Part shown: piece by piece, positions 16,312 to 26,376 of the stretch
How the letters are laid out: the number at the start of each line of letters is the position of its first letter
How positions within the stretch are numbered: position 1 is the stretch's first letter
Made by a program: the position numbers and the translations under genes
The notes under the pieces: model-generated
What the model saw: only the letters and a program-made list of their open reading frames with translations
What the model was told of the DNA's origin: nothing
The model's database searches: none
DNA from: Roseivirga misakiensis
GTDB lineage: Bacteria; Bacteroidota; Bacteroidia; Cytophagales; Cyclobacteriaceae
DNA: 64,000 nucleotides
Direction of reading: 5' to 3'
NCBI RefSeq assembly: GCF_001747105.1
Contig: NZ_MDGQ01000004.1
Coordinates: 124,001-188,000, forward strand

Positions 16312-17298
16312 ATGAATTACAGAACTCTCGGTAAAACAAACTTTAATATCTCTGAAATATCAATAGGTACATGGCAGGTCGGCGGCAAATGGGGGTCTGG
16401 CTTCGATAATAACCTTGCTGATCGCTTATTGAATTCGGCCATTGATGCAGGGGTAAATTTCATAGATACCGCAGATGTATATGAAGCAGGTCTCAGCGAA
16501 AAAGCAGTTGGCCGCGTAGTTAAACAACGAAGCGAACAAATTTTTGTCGCTACTAAATGTGGTCGGCAAATTAATCCGCATGTGAGCGAAAACTACACTC
16601 CCGCTGCACTCACCAAATACGTAGAAGAAAGCCTGAATCGTACAGGTTTGGAAAGACTGGACCTTATCCAACTGCACTGCCCTCCTACTGACGTGTATTA
16701 TCGGCCCGAAATCTTCGAAACTTTTGAAAGACTGAAAGAGCAAGGTAAGATTGCACATCTCGGAGTTAGTGTAGAGAAGGTAGAAGAAGCATTGAAAGCT
16801 ATAGAGTTTGAGAATGTATCTACTGTTCAGATCATCTTTAATGTACTCCGCCAAAGACCTTCAGATTTATTCTTTCAAGAAGCACAAAAAAAGAATGTGG
16901 GTATCATTGTAAGAGTACCACTTGCAAGCGGACTTCTTACGGGTAAATTTTCAAATCAAACCCATTTCGACGCCAATGATCACCGCAACTTTAACCGTAA
17001 GGGTGAAGCTTTCGATAAGGGTGAAACCTTTTCGGGAATTGATTACAACCTTGGCTTACAGGCTGTCGACGAGCTTAAGCAACTTTTTCCTAGCGAAGAA
17101 AACCTAGCGCCAAGAGCACTTCAATGGATTCTGGCTCACCCAGAAGTAAGCTGCATCATACCTGGTGCCTCAAATGAAGCCCATATCACTTCAAATCTTT
17201 CTACATTCAAATTGCCTGACCTTACTCAAGATCAGCTTGATAAGATCAATGATATTTACGGCCGCTTGATCAAACCCGAAGTTCACCATCTTTGGTAA
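16312..17298 (+). CDS. Aldo/keto reductase
   Basis: The 328-aa (beta/alpha)8 NADPH-dependent oxidoreductase has the full catalytic tetrad visible: D52 and Y57 (IDTADVYEAGLSE), K82 (VATKCG) and H122 (LIQLHCPP). The C-terminal cofactor end is SCIIPGASNEAHITSN, typical of families that bind the 2'-phosphate of NADPH. The substrate is unknown. It is monocistronic and convergent with the LpxH-like gene. The length and all motifs are intact. Confidence 0.9.
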   Translation: MNYRTLGKTNFNISEISIGTWQVGGKWGSGFDNNLADRLLNSAIDAGVNFIDTADVYEAGLSEKAVGRVVKQRSEQIFVATKCGRQINPHVSENYTPAALTKYVEESLNRTGLERLDLIQLHCPPTDVYYRPEIFETFERLKEQGKIAHLGVSVEKVEEALKAIEFENVSTVQIIFNVLRQRPSDLFFQEAQKKNVGIIVRVPLASGLLTGKFSNQTHFDANDHRNFNRKGEAFDKGETFSGIDYNLGLQAVDELKQLFPSEENLAPRALQWILAHPEVSCIIPGASNEAHITSNLSTFKLPDLTQDQLDKINDIYGRLIKPEVHHLW

Positions 17299-17364
17299 GA
17301 TAATTCTTAGCGAATGCTTTTAATGAGAAGACGAAATCTCAATATCTGTCTAGGAGTAATTTCA

Positions 17365-18243
17365 TCATTGCTTGGTCATCATCTCCTTGAGCATATTGGT
17401 GTATAGCTCTTTAGGCGACTCAGCAGACATGTATTCCAAATCATTTTTATCCACCGTTTTGGGTTCATCAAAATACTCAAAATCATGATCATGGTAATGG
17501 AAGATGGACCACTTCCCCTTGTGGTATTCAAGGGACGTTAGATTTTCAACCCAGTCACCTGAGTTAAGATAAACGACGGACCCTTTCGGTGTGTTATAGG
17601 TTTTGATTTCAGGATGATGGATATGTCCGCAAATGACATAGTCATAACCATTATCGGCAGCGATATTAGTAGATGTTTCTTCAAATTGGTTAATGAATTT
17701 AACAGCACTTTTCACGCTATTCTTCACTCTTTTGGAAAGTGAGAAACGATCCTTCCCAAGAAATTGTGCAAAAATATTTACTACCCTATTCAAGACGATC
17801 AGAAAATCGTAACCAATCGCACCAACCTTAGTCAGCCATCGAGAATGTTGCATGGCGAAATCGAAAATATCCCCGCGAAAAATCCATGCTTTTTTACCTT
17901 TGATGGTGATAACTTTTTTATTCTGAATCTCGAAGTTACCTACCTTAAAGCCTTCAAATTTCCGAAGCATTTCGTCATGATTCCCTGTGATATAAGTGAT
18001 TCTAACTCCCTTCGATAGCCATTTAAAGAATTGACTAACAACTTTCATGTGGCTCTTTGGCCAATATCTTTTACTGAATTGCCAGATATCAATAATATCT
18101 CCATTCAGTATTACCTCTTTTGGCTCAATACTCTTTAAATATTTATTCAGCTCCTTGGCTTGACAGCCAAATGTCCCTAAATGGATATCAGACAAAATCA
18201 AAAGGTCAATTTTCCTTTTTGCTTTTGATTTAAATTCAGTCAT
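17365..18243 (-). CDS. UDP-2,3-diacylglucosamine diphosphatase-like metallophosphoesterase (LpxH-like)
   Basis: The 292-aa calcineurin-like phosphoesterase shows the metal ligands in order: SDIHLG (about 18-23), NGDIIDIW (about 46-53), TGNHDE (about 87-92) and CGHIHHPEI (about 211-219). The family removes UMP from UDP-2,3-diacylglucosamine to make lipid X in lipid A synthesis at the inner membrane. LpxH-like proteins in Bacteroidota are often this length, with a C-terminal extension. Some homologues have other phosphoesterase roles, so the exact substrate is inferred. Confidence 0.75.
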   Translation of the reverse strand: MTEFKSKAKRKIDLLILSDIHLGTFGCQAKELNKYLKSIEPKEVILNGDIIDIWQFSKRYWPKSHMKVVSQFFKWLSKGVRITYITGNHDEMLRKFEGFKVGNFEIQNKKVITIKGKKAWIFRGDIFDFAMQHSRWLTKVGAIGYDFLIVLNRVVNIFAQFLGKDRFSLSKRVKNSVKSAVKFINQFEETSTNIAADNGYDYVICGHIHHPEIKTYNTPKGSVVYLNSGDWVENLTSLEYHKGKWSIFHYHDHDFEYFDEPKTVDKNDLEYMSAESPKELYTNMLKEMMTKQ

Positions 18244-18509
18244 ACTCGAACTATCGACTTAAGCATTTGTGAGTAGTGATACAATACGCTGACTTAAGCT
18301 AGTACATTAGTATTAACTGATAATGTTTTAACTGTTACGTCATCATTGTATTCAATAGTTGCCTAGTCTTCACCATAGGAACCAAATTGATCAAGGAAGG
18401 TGGATAGATAGAAAGACAACCTACAGGACAGGGTTGACAAACACCTCTGGAGACACTCGTGAGTATAGTAAAATAGGCTTAGAATGGCCTAATTCAATAT
18501 TTGTTTAGT

Positions 18510-18836
18510 TTATTCGTAATTATCATTTTCAGATAAGTAGTCTACATCTGAATGATCTTCTTCGTATTGTTCGCGAACATTGGAGCGTAGATTCCCATCT
18601 TCATCGAAATCGCTGTCTTCATCTACAAGTCGCTCTGCTTTAGCTTTAGTCATTCTCACTAAATAGATCTTTTCCAATGTTTCAAACCGTAGAGCACTTA
18701 CGATTTCCCCTTTAGCATTGGTAAATGTTATCAGATGATCTACATAGCCTTCAGGGTACACAAGTTTAATTTGTTCCTGCAATTCAGCACTCAATTTTTC
18801 ATAGTCCTGGATTACTCTGAGTTTGGAGCCTACCAT
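18510..18836 (-). CDS. Conserved small protein with acidic tail, unknown function
   Basis: The 108-aa soluble protein has an N-terminal helix-strand part (VIQDYEKLSAELQEQIKLV, DHLITFTNAKGEIVSALRFE). A highly acidic C-terminal tail (DEDSDFDEDG, EEDHSDVDYLSEND) follows. The ATG is followed by a compact globular-looking domain of about 65 residues. From memory, proteins with this layout occur widely in Cytophagales without assigned function. It is isolated, with about 265 and 490 bases of non-coding DNA on its two sides. Confidence 0.6.
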   Translation of the reverse strand: MVGSKLRVIQDYEKLSAELQEQIKLVYPEGYVDHLITFTNAKGEIVSALRFETLEKIYLVRMTKAKAERLVDEDSDFDEDGNLRSNVREQYEEDHSDVDYLSENDNYE

Positions 18837-19327
18837 AAGATTTTTGTTAAAATTTAAGCAATTAGTCTAAATTAAAAGTAAAAAAGGACTGACGTATTCA
18901 GACCAACTATCTTGACTGAAGTAAGTGCATGAAGCAATTTACCGACACTTAAATATATCAATGCCAAGTTCAAATACTTACAATCTTGTGTGAAGTTCAT
19001 GTTAACAGTTTCTTGTTACATTTTAGTTGAAACATGATTACTTATATTCAAGAGAGCTTTATTTGAATTGATAGGATTTTGGTTTTGCTTCAGTGGTCGG
19101 ATCAGTTGCTTCGCTGTACCGAACTAATTTTCTATCAAAAGAAAGCCTTTGATCTGCCACAAGATAATGGACTAATTACCTCCAAAACTGTCCCTCTTTC
19201 TATCCAGGCTTAGTGTTTTTTTTAGAAACCTATAGGCAAATAGGTTTTGAGTAAAAGGGGCTGGCTTGATAAAATGTGTATTCGTTTTTAGTAATTTGTC
19301 CATCCGACAAAACACTACGAATACCCC
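18837..19327. other. Intergenic stretch upstream of the propeller kinase
   Basis: About 490 bases have no credible ORF. This divergent region must carry the promoters of the 18510 and 19328 genes. No repeat or strong hairpin was noticed. Confidence 0.5.
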
Positions 19328-22249
19328 ATGCTCCTCTCTCTGCTTCTAGGCTTGTTTCAGCTAGTTCAGCAAGACCTTCCAACACCTCAGGTCATTAATA
19401 CGCAGAATGGATTGTCTAATAATATCGTGTACGAGACTTATCAGGATAAAAGTGGGTACTTATGGATTGCCACTGACAATGGCCTGAACCGATACGATGG
19501 CTATGACTTCAAAACATTCTATTACAATAGCGAGGACAGTACCACAATATCGAGCAACATTGTCAGGACCGTTTTAGAAGATTCCACTGGAAATCTTTGG
19601 GTTGGGACCTTTGACGGACTTAACCTTTATAACCCGAAAACGGAAAGTTTTAGGCGGTTCAAAAACGATAAAAACATCCCTAATGGCCGATTGGACATAC
19701 AACACATGACAATCGATGGAAAGGGTAAAATTTGGATAAATTCCCTGAGGACAATTGGTTGGTTTGATACAAATACGCTTGAGTTCGGATTTACAGACCC
19801 TAACTACCCCGCCTCCACGATGGCAGTGGACAACATGGACCGCGTTTGGTCATCTTCCAAAACTGGCACAATCGATCTGATAGAGGCAGACGGTAAAGGT
19901 TTTATTCAAAAAGCCGCTTTCCATATTACCAAAAAACAACCGCTCTATTGGGGAGTTTACTCTGAGACGCTATGGGTGAATGAAATCAATTTTCAAGATA
20001 AACTAAACGTTAAAACATCGGTTTTACCAAAGCTTCCTAATGCAGCTTTTGCGCGCGAACTTCTTGAAACAGATTCTAATACGCTATGGATTGGGACTGA
20101 AATAGGGCTTTTTATCTATAAAAAGAGAGAAGACCAACTCACCGAGATAAAATTGGGAAATGCGACAACGCTTACTTCTGCCATTCGCAGCATTGACATG
20201 GATAAAAATGGGGGAATTTGGGTAGGAACCCTAGGTGGGCTGTTCCACTTCGATGCTTTCCAAAAACCCTTTAATCATTTAGACATTGTTCGGGGTGCTG
20301 GAGATGTAATCATGGGTTTGGAGGAAATCGATGGGAAGATTTATACAAATGCCCTTGGGAACGGGCTCTATGAATATGACCTCCGCACAGGTAATAGCCG
20401 AAAACTTAGTTTCAAAGGCAATCCGCCGGTAGGCTTTGACTTTATTTGGTCAATAAAATCTGTTCCAGAATCGAATTATCCCCTTTGGCTAGCCACCGAC
20501 GCAGGTTTGCTCCTTTATAACCCAGAAAATGGCCTTTGGAAAGACTCGAAACTGCACGTCTCAAATAAACCTATTAACCCATCCTTTTCTATTTATCTAA
20601 CCGATCGCGATTTCAATTGGGTAAGTGCACAAGAAGGGGTGCATCAGGTTCGAAAAAAAGACGGAAAAATCTTAAAGACCCTACCGCTATTTGACTACAC
20701 TAAAGAATCAATCATTCAAGACCTTACACAAATAGGTAGTCAATTATTCATTGCTACCGAAGGGGTCGGTACGATAATCTATAATGTAAAAACTGAGGCG
20801 ATCAGCCGACTTTCGGACGTAGTTCCAGACGCTACAAGTATTGCTTCCACTCCTACTTGGCAACTCTTTAAAGACGACAAAACACTCTGGTTAGCGACAA
20901 ATCGTGGGCTATTCAGCTACCATACGATTAGTGGAGCGTTTAACAGTTTCAATGAACATTCTTCTCTCAACAATCGGATAATTTTTAGCATTGAAAAAGA
21001 CGAAAACGATGTCTTTTGGATGGGAACAGAAAGAGGCCTCATCAGTTACGATCGGCGTAGCGAAACTGTTTACAACTACAAGAAGAATGACGGCTTAGAG
21101 AATATCGAATTCAACAGGAAGTCGGTGAAAAAATCGACTGATGGCATTTTGTACTTTGGGGGGGTGAATGGCATCACAGTTTTCGACCCAAATCGCATTC
21201 AGCAAAATACAGTCATCCCTAAAGTGTATATCAAAAATTTGGCGGTCACGACGAAAGATTCCACTTATAATCTACCCATTAACGATCTAGAAAGTGTGGT
21301 TTTACCATGGAATGGAAATACGATTCAATTAGAATTTGTAGCCATAAACTTCACTAATCCTGATCAAAACCAATACAAACATCAATTAGTGGGGTATGAC
21401 CCAGATTGGGTTAAACAGGAAAACTCAAGGCTAGCTCGATATGTGAGGCTTCCGCCGGGATCTTATGAATTTAATGTTTTGGGAGCCAACAACGATGGCT
21501 TGTGGAACCCTATTCCGGCGCAGTTTTCCATTGAAATTTTACCCCCTTTTTGGCAAACTTGGTGGTTTAGGACGCTTGTCTTACTCACAATTATCACTAT
21601 GCTATGGGCCCTTTACCGATATCGTGTAAAAAAGCTGCTTGAAGTTGAGCGAATGCGACTTAGGATTGCAGGAGATTTGCACGATGAAGTCGGAAGTGGT
21701 TTGAGTGGCATTGCCTTAACTGGAGACTTGCTGCAAAGACAGCTTCAGAATGGTGGTGCAAAACCTGAATTAGTGGAAAGAATTACTAAAAACGCCAGAA
21801 ATCTTGCCTCTTCACTTGATGCAATTGTCTGGTTGATTGACCCCAATAAAGAAAGTCTTGGGGATCTACTTATCAAAACGCGAGCGGTGGGATCTGAACT
21901 TTTAAATCAGCCGATATTGGAAGTAGACGATCGGCTTAGCGATAATGATAGGTTGAAACCTTTAAGTGCAGATCAAAAGAGGCACTTGTTTTTATTCATG
22001 AAGGAAGGGTTTAACAATATTGCAAAACACGCCAAAGCAAAACAGGTGTCATTAACGGTTGAATCAAGGGAAAATGAATTGCACTTGAGGCTGTCAGATA
22101 ATGGTGTGGGCTTTGACACTTCTCTAATTGATCCGGGGCATGGACTCGGAAGTCTTTCAAATAGGGCCGAGCTTCTAAAGGCTGAATTTTCGATCAAATC
22201 TACTTTAGGTAAAGGCACTGAAATTGGGCTTAAAATGAAATTACCGTAA
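19328..22249 (+). CDS. Two-component sensor histidine kinase with beta-propeller sensor domain
   Basis: The 973-aa protein starts with a short secretion signal (MLLSLLLGLFQLVQQ). Two propellers of Reg_prop repeats then span about residues 25-660, with recurring units such as GYLWIATDNGLNRYD and NLWVGTFDGLNLYN. A Y_Y_Y-type Ig domain covers about 680-740 and one membrane helix about 749-764. The HisKA_3 dimerisation domain has the phospho-accepting H785 (GDLHDEVGSGLSG), and the HATPase domain shows DNGVGF at 924-929. It should sense an extracytoplasmic signal, often a polysaccharide fragment in Bacteroidota, and phosphorylate the LuxR regulator encoded 42 bp downstream. Confidence 0.92.
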   Translation: MLLSLLLGLFQLVQQDLPTPQVINTQNGLSNNIVYETYQDKSGYLWIATDNGLNRYDGYDFKTFYYNSEDSTTISSNIVRTVLEDSTGNLWVGTFDGLNLYNPKTESFRRFKNDKNIPNGRLDIQHMTIDGKGKIWINSLRTIGWFDTNTLEFGFTDPNYPASTMAVDNMDRVWSSSKTGTIDLIEADGKGFIQKAAFHITKKQPLYWGVYSETLWVNEINFQDKLNVKTSVLPKLPNAAFARELLETDSNTLWIGTEIGLFIYKKREDQLTEIKLGNATTLTSAIRSIDMDKNGGIWVGTLGGLFHFDAFQKPFNHLDIVRGAGDVIMGLEEIDGKIYTNALGNGLYEYDLRTGNSRKLSFKGNPPVGFDFIWSIKSVPESNYPLWLATDAGLLLYNPENGLWKDSKLHVSNKPINPSFSIYLTDRDFNWVSAQEGVHQVRKKDGKILKTLPLFDYTKESIIQDLTQIGSQLFIATEGVGTIIYNVKTEAISRLSDVVPDATSIASTPTWQLFKDDKTLWLATNRGLFSYHTISGAFNSFNEHSSLNNRIIFSIEKDENDVFWMGTERGLISYDRRSETVYNYKKNDGLENIEFNRKSVKKSTDGILYFGGVNGITVFDPNRIQQNTVIPKVYIKNLAVTTKDSTYNLPINDLESVVLPWNGNTIQLEFVAINFTNPDQNQYKHQLVGYDPDWVKQENSRLARYVRLPPGSYEFNVLGANNDGLWNPIPAQFSIEILPPFWQTWWFRTLVLLTIITMLWALYRYRVKKLLEVERMRLRIAGDLHDEVGSGLSGIALTGDLLQRQLQNGGAKPELVERITKNARNLASSLDAIVWLIDPNKESLGDLLIKTRAVGSELLNQPILEVDDRLSDNDRLKPLSADQKRHLFLFMKEGFNNIAKHAKAKQVSLTVESRENELHLRLSDNGVGFDTSLIDPGHGLGSLSNRAELLKAEFSIKSTLGKGTEIGLKMKLP

Positions 22250-22291
22250 TTGCGGTATAGCACATCCATCGAATAACCTGTTTATTGGGCC

Positions 22292-22945
22292 ATGCTTGAA
22301 AATGAAAGAAAAAACGTCTGGATAGTAGAAGATGACCTCGTTTTCAGAGAATCACTAATCGATTTAATCAATGATGAACCGTCTTTGAATTTGACGTTAG
22401 TGGCGGGCTCTATTGAAGAAGCATTCGAAAGTTTCAACCTACCTGAAAGTCCAGATGTTATTCTCGAAGATATCGGTTTACCAGGTATGTCAGGCATAGA
22501 AGCCATCGCGCATTACAAAGCTCGGTATCCATCTGTGGCCATCGTTATGTTGACGATTTTTGATGATGATGAGCGTGTATTTGAGGCTATAAAATCGGGA
22601 GCCGACGGTTACTTAATGAAAAGAACCCCAGGCGATCAAATTCTATCGGGCATTCAAGATGTATTAGCCGGTGGCGCTCCTATATCGCCAGGCATTGCCA
22701 AAAAAATGATGCAGATGTTGGCCAACGGGCAGACCTTTTCTAAAAATAAGGAGGCGCTACTGACCAAAAGAGAGGTTACAATTCTTGAGCATTTGGTTAA
22801 AGGGCAAACGATCGACCAAATCGGTGAAGTACTATTTATCAGTAGGCACACCGTGGACACTCACACCAAAAATATTTACCGAAAGCTGCAAGTACACAAT
22901 CGTAGTACACTGACTGCAAAAGCGATCAAAGAAGGCCTTATTTAA
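22292..22945 (+). CDS. LuxR/NarL-family response regulator
   Basis: The 217-aa protein has a receiver domain (residues 8-125) with acidic pocket EDD at 13-15, the phospho-accepting D60 in VILEDIGLPGMSG and the conserved Lys in GYLMKRT. A C-terminal LuxR helix-turn-helix covers about 148-215 (LTKREVTILEHLVKG, ISRHTVDTHTKNIYRKL). It is the partner of the propeller kinase just upstream and is probably co-transcribed with it. Confidence 0.92.
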   Translation: MLENERKNVWIVEDDLVFRESLIDLINDEPSLNLTLVAGSIEEAFESFNLPESPDVILEDIGLPGMSGIEAIAHYKARYPSVAIVMLTIFDDDERVFEAIKSGADGYLMKRTPGDQILSGIQDVLAGGAPISPGIAKKMMQMLANGQTFSKNKEALLTKREVTILEHLVKGQTIDQIGEVLFISRHTVDTHTKNIYRKLQVHNRSTLTAKAIKEGLI

Positions 22946-23065
22946 GCGAAATTCAATCATTTCCTTAAAAATACCCCGAACACGGTATGGTGCTTATGCT
23001 ATACAACTCCTCATATTTGGGTCATCTGAAAACACAAAAACTGTATCAAAACAAACCCTGCTAGG

Positions 23066-25045
23066 ATGAACCGAATCACTAAGAAGTATTGCCTATTTTT
23101 ATTTTTTTGCTTAGCCATTGTCGCTTGTGGTGATGATGAAGAACCGAATACGGCGCCATCTATCAATGCGCAAACTTTTAATGCATCGGAGGCCACTGCT
23201 GTAGGAGACGTTATTGGTACTGTTGTGGCCAGCGATCCTCAAGGTGATGATCTTAGTTTTAGCATTAGCACTAACGATAACAACCTATTTACCATCACTG
23301 CAGGTGATGCGTCCACCACTGGTGGGCAATTACTGCTTAATACTGGTCAAAACTTAGATTTTGAAACGGCTACAACTCATAGTATCGTAGTGAGTGTAAG
23401 TGATGGACAGCTCACCTCGACGGCAACTATTACAATTAATGTGATCGACGTAGATGAGAATACTATGCCTACGATTACGGCTCAATCATTCACTGTGGCC
23501 GAAGACATAAGTGATACTACACCTATAGGAACAGTCACTGCTACTGATGCTGAAGGTGATGCACTAACGTTTAGTATAACTTCTAATGACGATGACCTCT
23601 TTGAAATTACCACTGCAGGTGAAATTAGCCTTGCCGCAGGAGCCAACCTAGATTTTGAATCTAAGACGTCACACGATATCACTGTCACGGTTTCCGATGG
23701 CAGCTTAACCGCATCCGCCACAATAACCATTTCTGTAACAGATGTAGCCGAAAATACTGCGCCGACCATTGCAGACCAATCATTTACTGTAGCAGAGGAT
23801 ATCACGTCAATCACCACAATTGGTTCGATTGTAGCCTCGGACGCGGAAGGTGATAATATTTCATTTAATATAACGGCCAATGACAACGGGCTATTTAGAA
23901 TTATTGATGGTGGTGAGCTTCGCCTAGCAATCAATCAAACACTAGATTTTGAAACAGCAACGAGTCATAGCATTACCGTAGAAGCCACGGATGGTGGTTT
24001 GAGCAATTCGGCTACCATTACCATTAATGTGACTGATGTTGATGAATCTGATCCTGCAGCGCAGTATACTGTGAGTACCTTGGCTGGAGGAACTCAGGGT
24101 TTTCAAGACGGTCAAGGTTCAGCCGCTCAATTTGATAACCCGAATGGAGTAGCGGTTGATGCAAATGGCAACGTTTATGTGGCAGATTCAGGAAACAAAA
24201 GGATTAGGAAGATCGACCCGAACGGCAATGTCACAACTATAGCTGGTACCGGTGCAGAAGGAAACAATGATGGTGCAGCAGCCCAAGCAACTTTCACTTT
24301 CCCAGATCGACTGGACTACAAAGACGGCAATGTTTATGTCTCTGATACGGAAACTATACGAGTGATTGATAATAGTTTGAATGTGACTACACTTACTGGT
24401 AAAATTAGTACCAGAGACGATCCCACCGTTTTTAGAGATGGCACATTGGCTCAGGCGCGCTTTCGAAATAACAAAGGCATCACCATCGATGCTGCTGGTA
24501 ACATCTTTGTGGCAGATCAAGGGAATCATAGAATTCGAAAAATCGATAATTCAGGCAATGTCACCACGCTAGCCGGCAGCAGCCAAGGTAATTCTGATGG
24601 CATGGGTACGTCTGCAAGGTTCAGAAACCCAACCGGAGTAGCAGTGGATGCCAATGGGAATGTATTCGTTGTGGATAGTAGCAACGACAGAATTCGAAAA
24701 ATTGATCCATCTGGCAATGTGACCACTTTTGCTGGCACGAGCGAAAATTTCGCCGATGGCCAAGGAACAAGTGCTGCCTTCAATACACCAACAGGAATTG
24801 CTATCGATTCAGATGGAAATCTGTACGTCACAGACACCAATAATGTAGCGATTAGAAAGATCGACCCTGATGGTAATGTAATTACCATTGCAGGTGCTCG
24901 TGGAGTAGGTGTTGGAGACAAAGATGGCACTGGTGATGTGGCCCAATTTGACCTAGCTTCAGGTATAGCGGTTGATGCCAACGGCGTGATTTACGTGGCG
25001 GACCCTAGGAATCATAAAATCAGGAAAATCGTTTTTAACGATTAG
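23066..25045 (+). CDS. Lipoprotein with cadherin-like repeats and NHL repeats
   Basis: The 659-aa surface or periplasmic lipoprotein has lipobox AIVAC with the lipidated C21. Three cadherin-like repeats span about residues 29-330. Each repeat has the form x-P-x-I-x-x-Q-x-F, then GDxLxFxI, then LDFE..S-H-x-I-x-V, ending in TINVxDVDE. From about 340 to 659 there are five to six NHL repeats (NPNGVAVDANGNVYVADSGN, NHRIRKIDNSGNVTTLAGS), which should fold as a beta-propeller. The calcium-binding type of the cadherin units suggests an adhesive stalk that presents the propeller. It lies 120 bp after the kinase/regulator pair and may be its target. Confidence 0.85.
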   Translation: MNRITKKYCLFLFFCLAIVACGDDEEPNTAPSINAQTFNASEATAVGDVIGTVVASDPQGDDLSFSISTNDNNLFTITAGDASTTGGQLLLNTGQNLDFETATTHSIVVSVSDGQLTSTATITINVIDVDENTMPTITAQSFTVAEDISDTTPIGTVTATDAEGDALTFSITSNDDDLFEITTAGEISLAAGANLDFESKTSHDITVTVSDGSLTASATITISVTDVAENTAPTIADQSFTVAEDITSITTIGSIVASDAEGDNISFNITANDNGLFRIIDGGELRLAINQTLDFETATSHSITVEATDGGLSNSATITINVTDVDESDPAAQYTVSTLAGGTQGFQDGQGSAAQFDNPNGVAVDANGNVYVADSGNKRIRKIDPNGNVTTIAGTGAEGNNDGAAAQATFTFPDRLDYKDGNVYVSDTETIRVIDNSLNVTTLTGKISTRDDPTVFRDGTLAQARFRNNKGITIDAAGNIFVADQGNHRIRKIDNSGNVTTLAGSSQGNSDGMGTSARFRNPTGVAVDANGNVFVVDSSNDRIRKIDPSGNVTTFAGTSENFADGQGTSAAFNTPTGIAIDSDGNLYVTDTNNVAIRKIDPDGNVITIAGARGVGVGDKDGTGDVAQFDLASGIAVDANGVIYVADPRNHKIRKIVFND

Positions 25046-25073
25046 GTTACTTCGATATCGCTGGTTGTGATAT

Positions 25074-25109
25074 AAAAAGGGAGCTTTACAATTGTCAAGC
25101 TCCCTTTTT
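25074..25109 (+). terminator. Strong terminator after the cadherin-NHL gene
   Basis: A 13-bp stem AAAAAGGGAGCTT / AAGCTCCCTTTTT encloses a 10-nt loop that can itself pair (ACAA/TTGT). It is symmetrical and could also serve the convergent lipoprotein gene at 25227. Confidence 0.9.
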
Positions 25110-25226
25110 CATTAAAACATTTTCTATAAAGTATAGAAAAGACCTCTTCCCGAAGCTTAGGGAGAAGACTTCTTTGACCTTTAATATATTTTGTAAAACT
25201 GACACATAGATTCGTTACTCGATTTT

Positions 25227-25889
25227 TCAATTAGGCCCAATACTAAATGGCAACCTTACTTTTTCTCCCTTTTTTGAATAAATTATTACATCTCCTCTTA
25301 ATGATAGATCCTTGAAGTTTTTATTTTTAGTTATTTTAAAATAGCCATATCCCTGATCGTTAACATCTATTTGAATTGTATCCGTCTTTGTAATCATTTC
25401 AATGGATGGATTGAACAATTCATCAAAGGCTGTAATCGCTATATTAAATTCAACATCAGACTCCGTTTCTTTCACTATAAAAGCCTTCGCTCTCAACGAA
25501 TTAAAGGTTGTTGAAACTTGTGCATCTGAAACTAATTTATCTAGAACTAGAAGCTTATTTAATAAGATGAATAATTGGAAGTCGTTATTTTTCTTGACTT
25601 TTAAAGGGGTAACATCAAGCCTACTTGTAATATCTACCAACTGTCTATTTATAAATTCTAGATCCTGACTATTAGATAAAGCGCTAAAGGCACTATCAAC
25701 TTCCCAATATGGAATAGACATATTATCGTAGTTCAGCAGGGAATGTCTAAAATTAGACTTTAGATATTTTAACCTATCATCAATTCTATCCTCTAAGTAA
25801 ACTATAGCTTCATCATTATCAGAGTCTAAACCACAACCAGAAAGAAGTAGGAAGCAAATTAAACTCAAAAGACAAATGGAATTTTTCAT
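25227..25889 (-). CDS. Lipoprotein of unknown function
   Basis: The 220-aa protein has a type II signal peptide with lipobox LLSGC and lipidated C19. A helical region follows (YLEDRIDDRLKYLKSNFRH to LLNKLLVLDKLVSDAQ), then a beta-rich C-terminal domain (about 120-220: DVEFNIAITAFDELFNPS, DLSLRGDVIIYSKKGEK). The helical-then-beta plan recalls GldM-type periplasmic proteins, but the length is far shorter and no family is assigned. It is the left-most gene of the immunity-like array. It may be another immunity lipoprotein or simply a flanking gene. Confidence 0.55.
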   Translation of the reverse strand: MKNSICLLSLICFLLLSGCGLDSDNDEAIVYLEDRIDDRLKYLKSNFRHSLLNYDNMSIPYWEVDSAFSALSNSQDLEFINRQLVDITSRLDVTPLKVKKNNDFQLFILLNKLLVLDKLVSDAQVSTTFNSLRAKAFIVKETESDVEFNIAITAFDELFNPSIEMITKTDTIQIDVNDQGYGYFKITKNKNFKDLSLRGDVIIYSKKGEKVRLPFSIGPN

Positions 25890-26030
25890 TCTATGTTATT
25901 GACTTAGCAATTACAAATCAGCTTTTCGTTCTACAATATCCCAACCCTTTATAAGGTACGTATATCTAGCAATTTTTTAGGCGCACACTATTATGACATA
26001 TGTCAATGACACCTTTCTAATAGCTGTCAA

Positions 26031-26084
26031 GCAGAAATAATTAGGGTTAATCATAAAAAAGCCCTCTCGCGAAGGCTTCTAAAA
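26031..26084. repeat. Module-end direct repeat, copy 1 (contains terminator)
   Basis: About 50 bp here match 28268-28320 at roughly 80 percent by eye (GCAGAAATAATTAGGGTTAA against GCTGAAATAATTAAGGTGAA, then the terminator). Both lie immediately beyond the stop of a small minus-strand gene. On the minus strand, stem AAGCCTTC / GAGGGCTT with a GCGA loop and six T terminates the 26102 gene. Confidence 0.7.
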
Positions 26085-26101
26085 GAAACAACTGAAGCTA
26101 G

Positions 26102-26359
26102 TTAGGATTTTTCGATAATCAGTTCACAGGACCCTTCCTCTAATTCAGAAAAGCTATCATAGTGTATATGATAACCACAAGAGATTTTATCTTGTGATAG
26201 ATTGAGAAGGTGGTTTGCCATAGAAATTAAACCATCTCTATTCGCTTTAATAACTATTGTACCATCATTAATTCTCGTCTCTATTTGAAAATCACCTTCC
26301 CATCTCAATGTTATTCCAGATTCGGGTTTATAATCTGGAACCTGAATTTTCATTTCCAT
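26102..26359 (-). CDS. Imm32-like immunity protein
   Basis: The 85-aa protein carries the signature I recall for this immunity family: GLISMANHLLNLSQDKISCG followed by YHIHYDSFSELEEGS and CELIIEK. It has no signal peptide, so it is cytoplasmic. The start ATG gives the usual family length. It is an orphan: no intact toxin tip is adjacent. It belongs to the array of retained immunity genes downstream of the RHS locus and has its own terminator copy. The likely job is to neutralise a former or foreign RHS-type toxin in the cytoplasm. Confidence 0.65.
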   Translation of the reverse strand: MEMKIQVPDYKPESGITLRWEGDFQIETRINDGTIVIKANRDGLISMANHLLNLSQDKISCGYHIHYDSFSELEEGSCELIIEKS

Positions 26360-26376
26360 GATCTCAATTTAACAAC

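Noticed and set aside
23482-24981. Long minus-strand open frames inside the cadherin-NHL gene
   Set aside because: They are antisense shadows of a repetitive, strongly coding plus-strand gene and have no family-like content.
25042-25230. 62-codon minus-strand frame between the NHL and lipoprotein genes
   Set aside because: It is mostly made of the bidirectional terminator and its flanks, with no signal peptide or motif.
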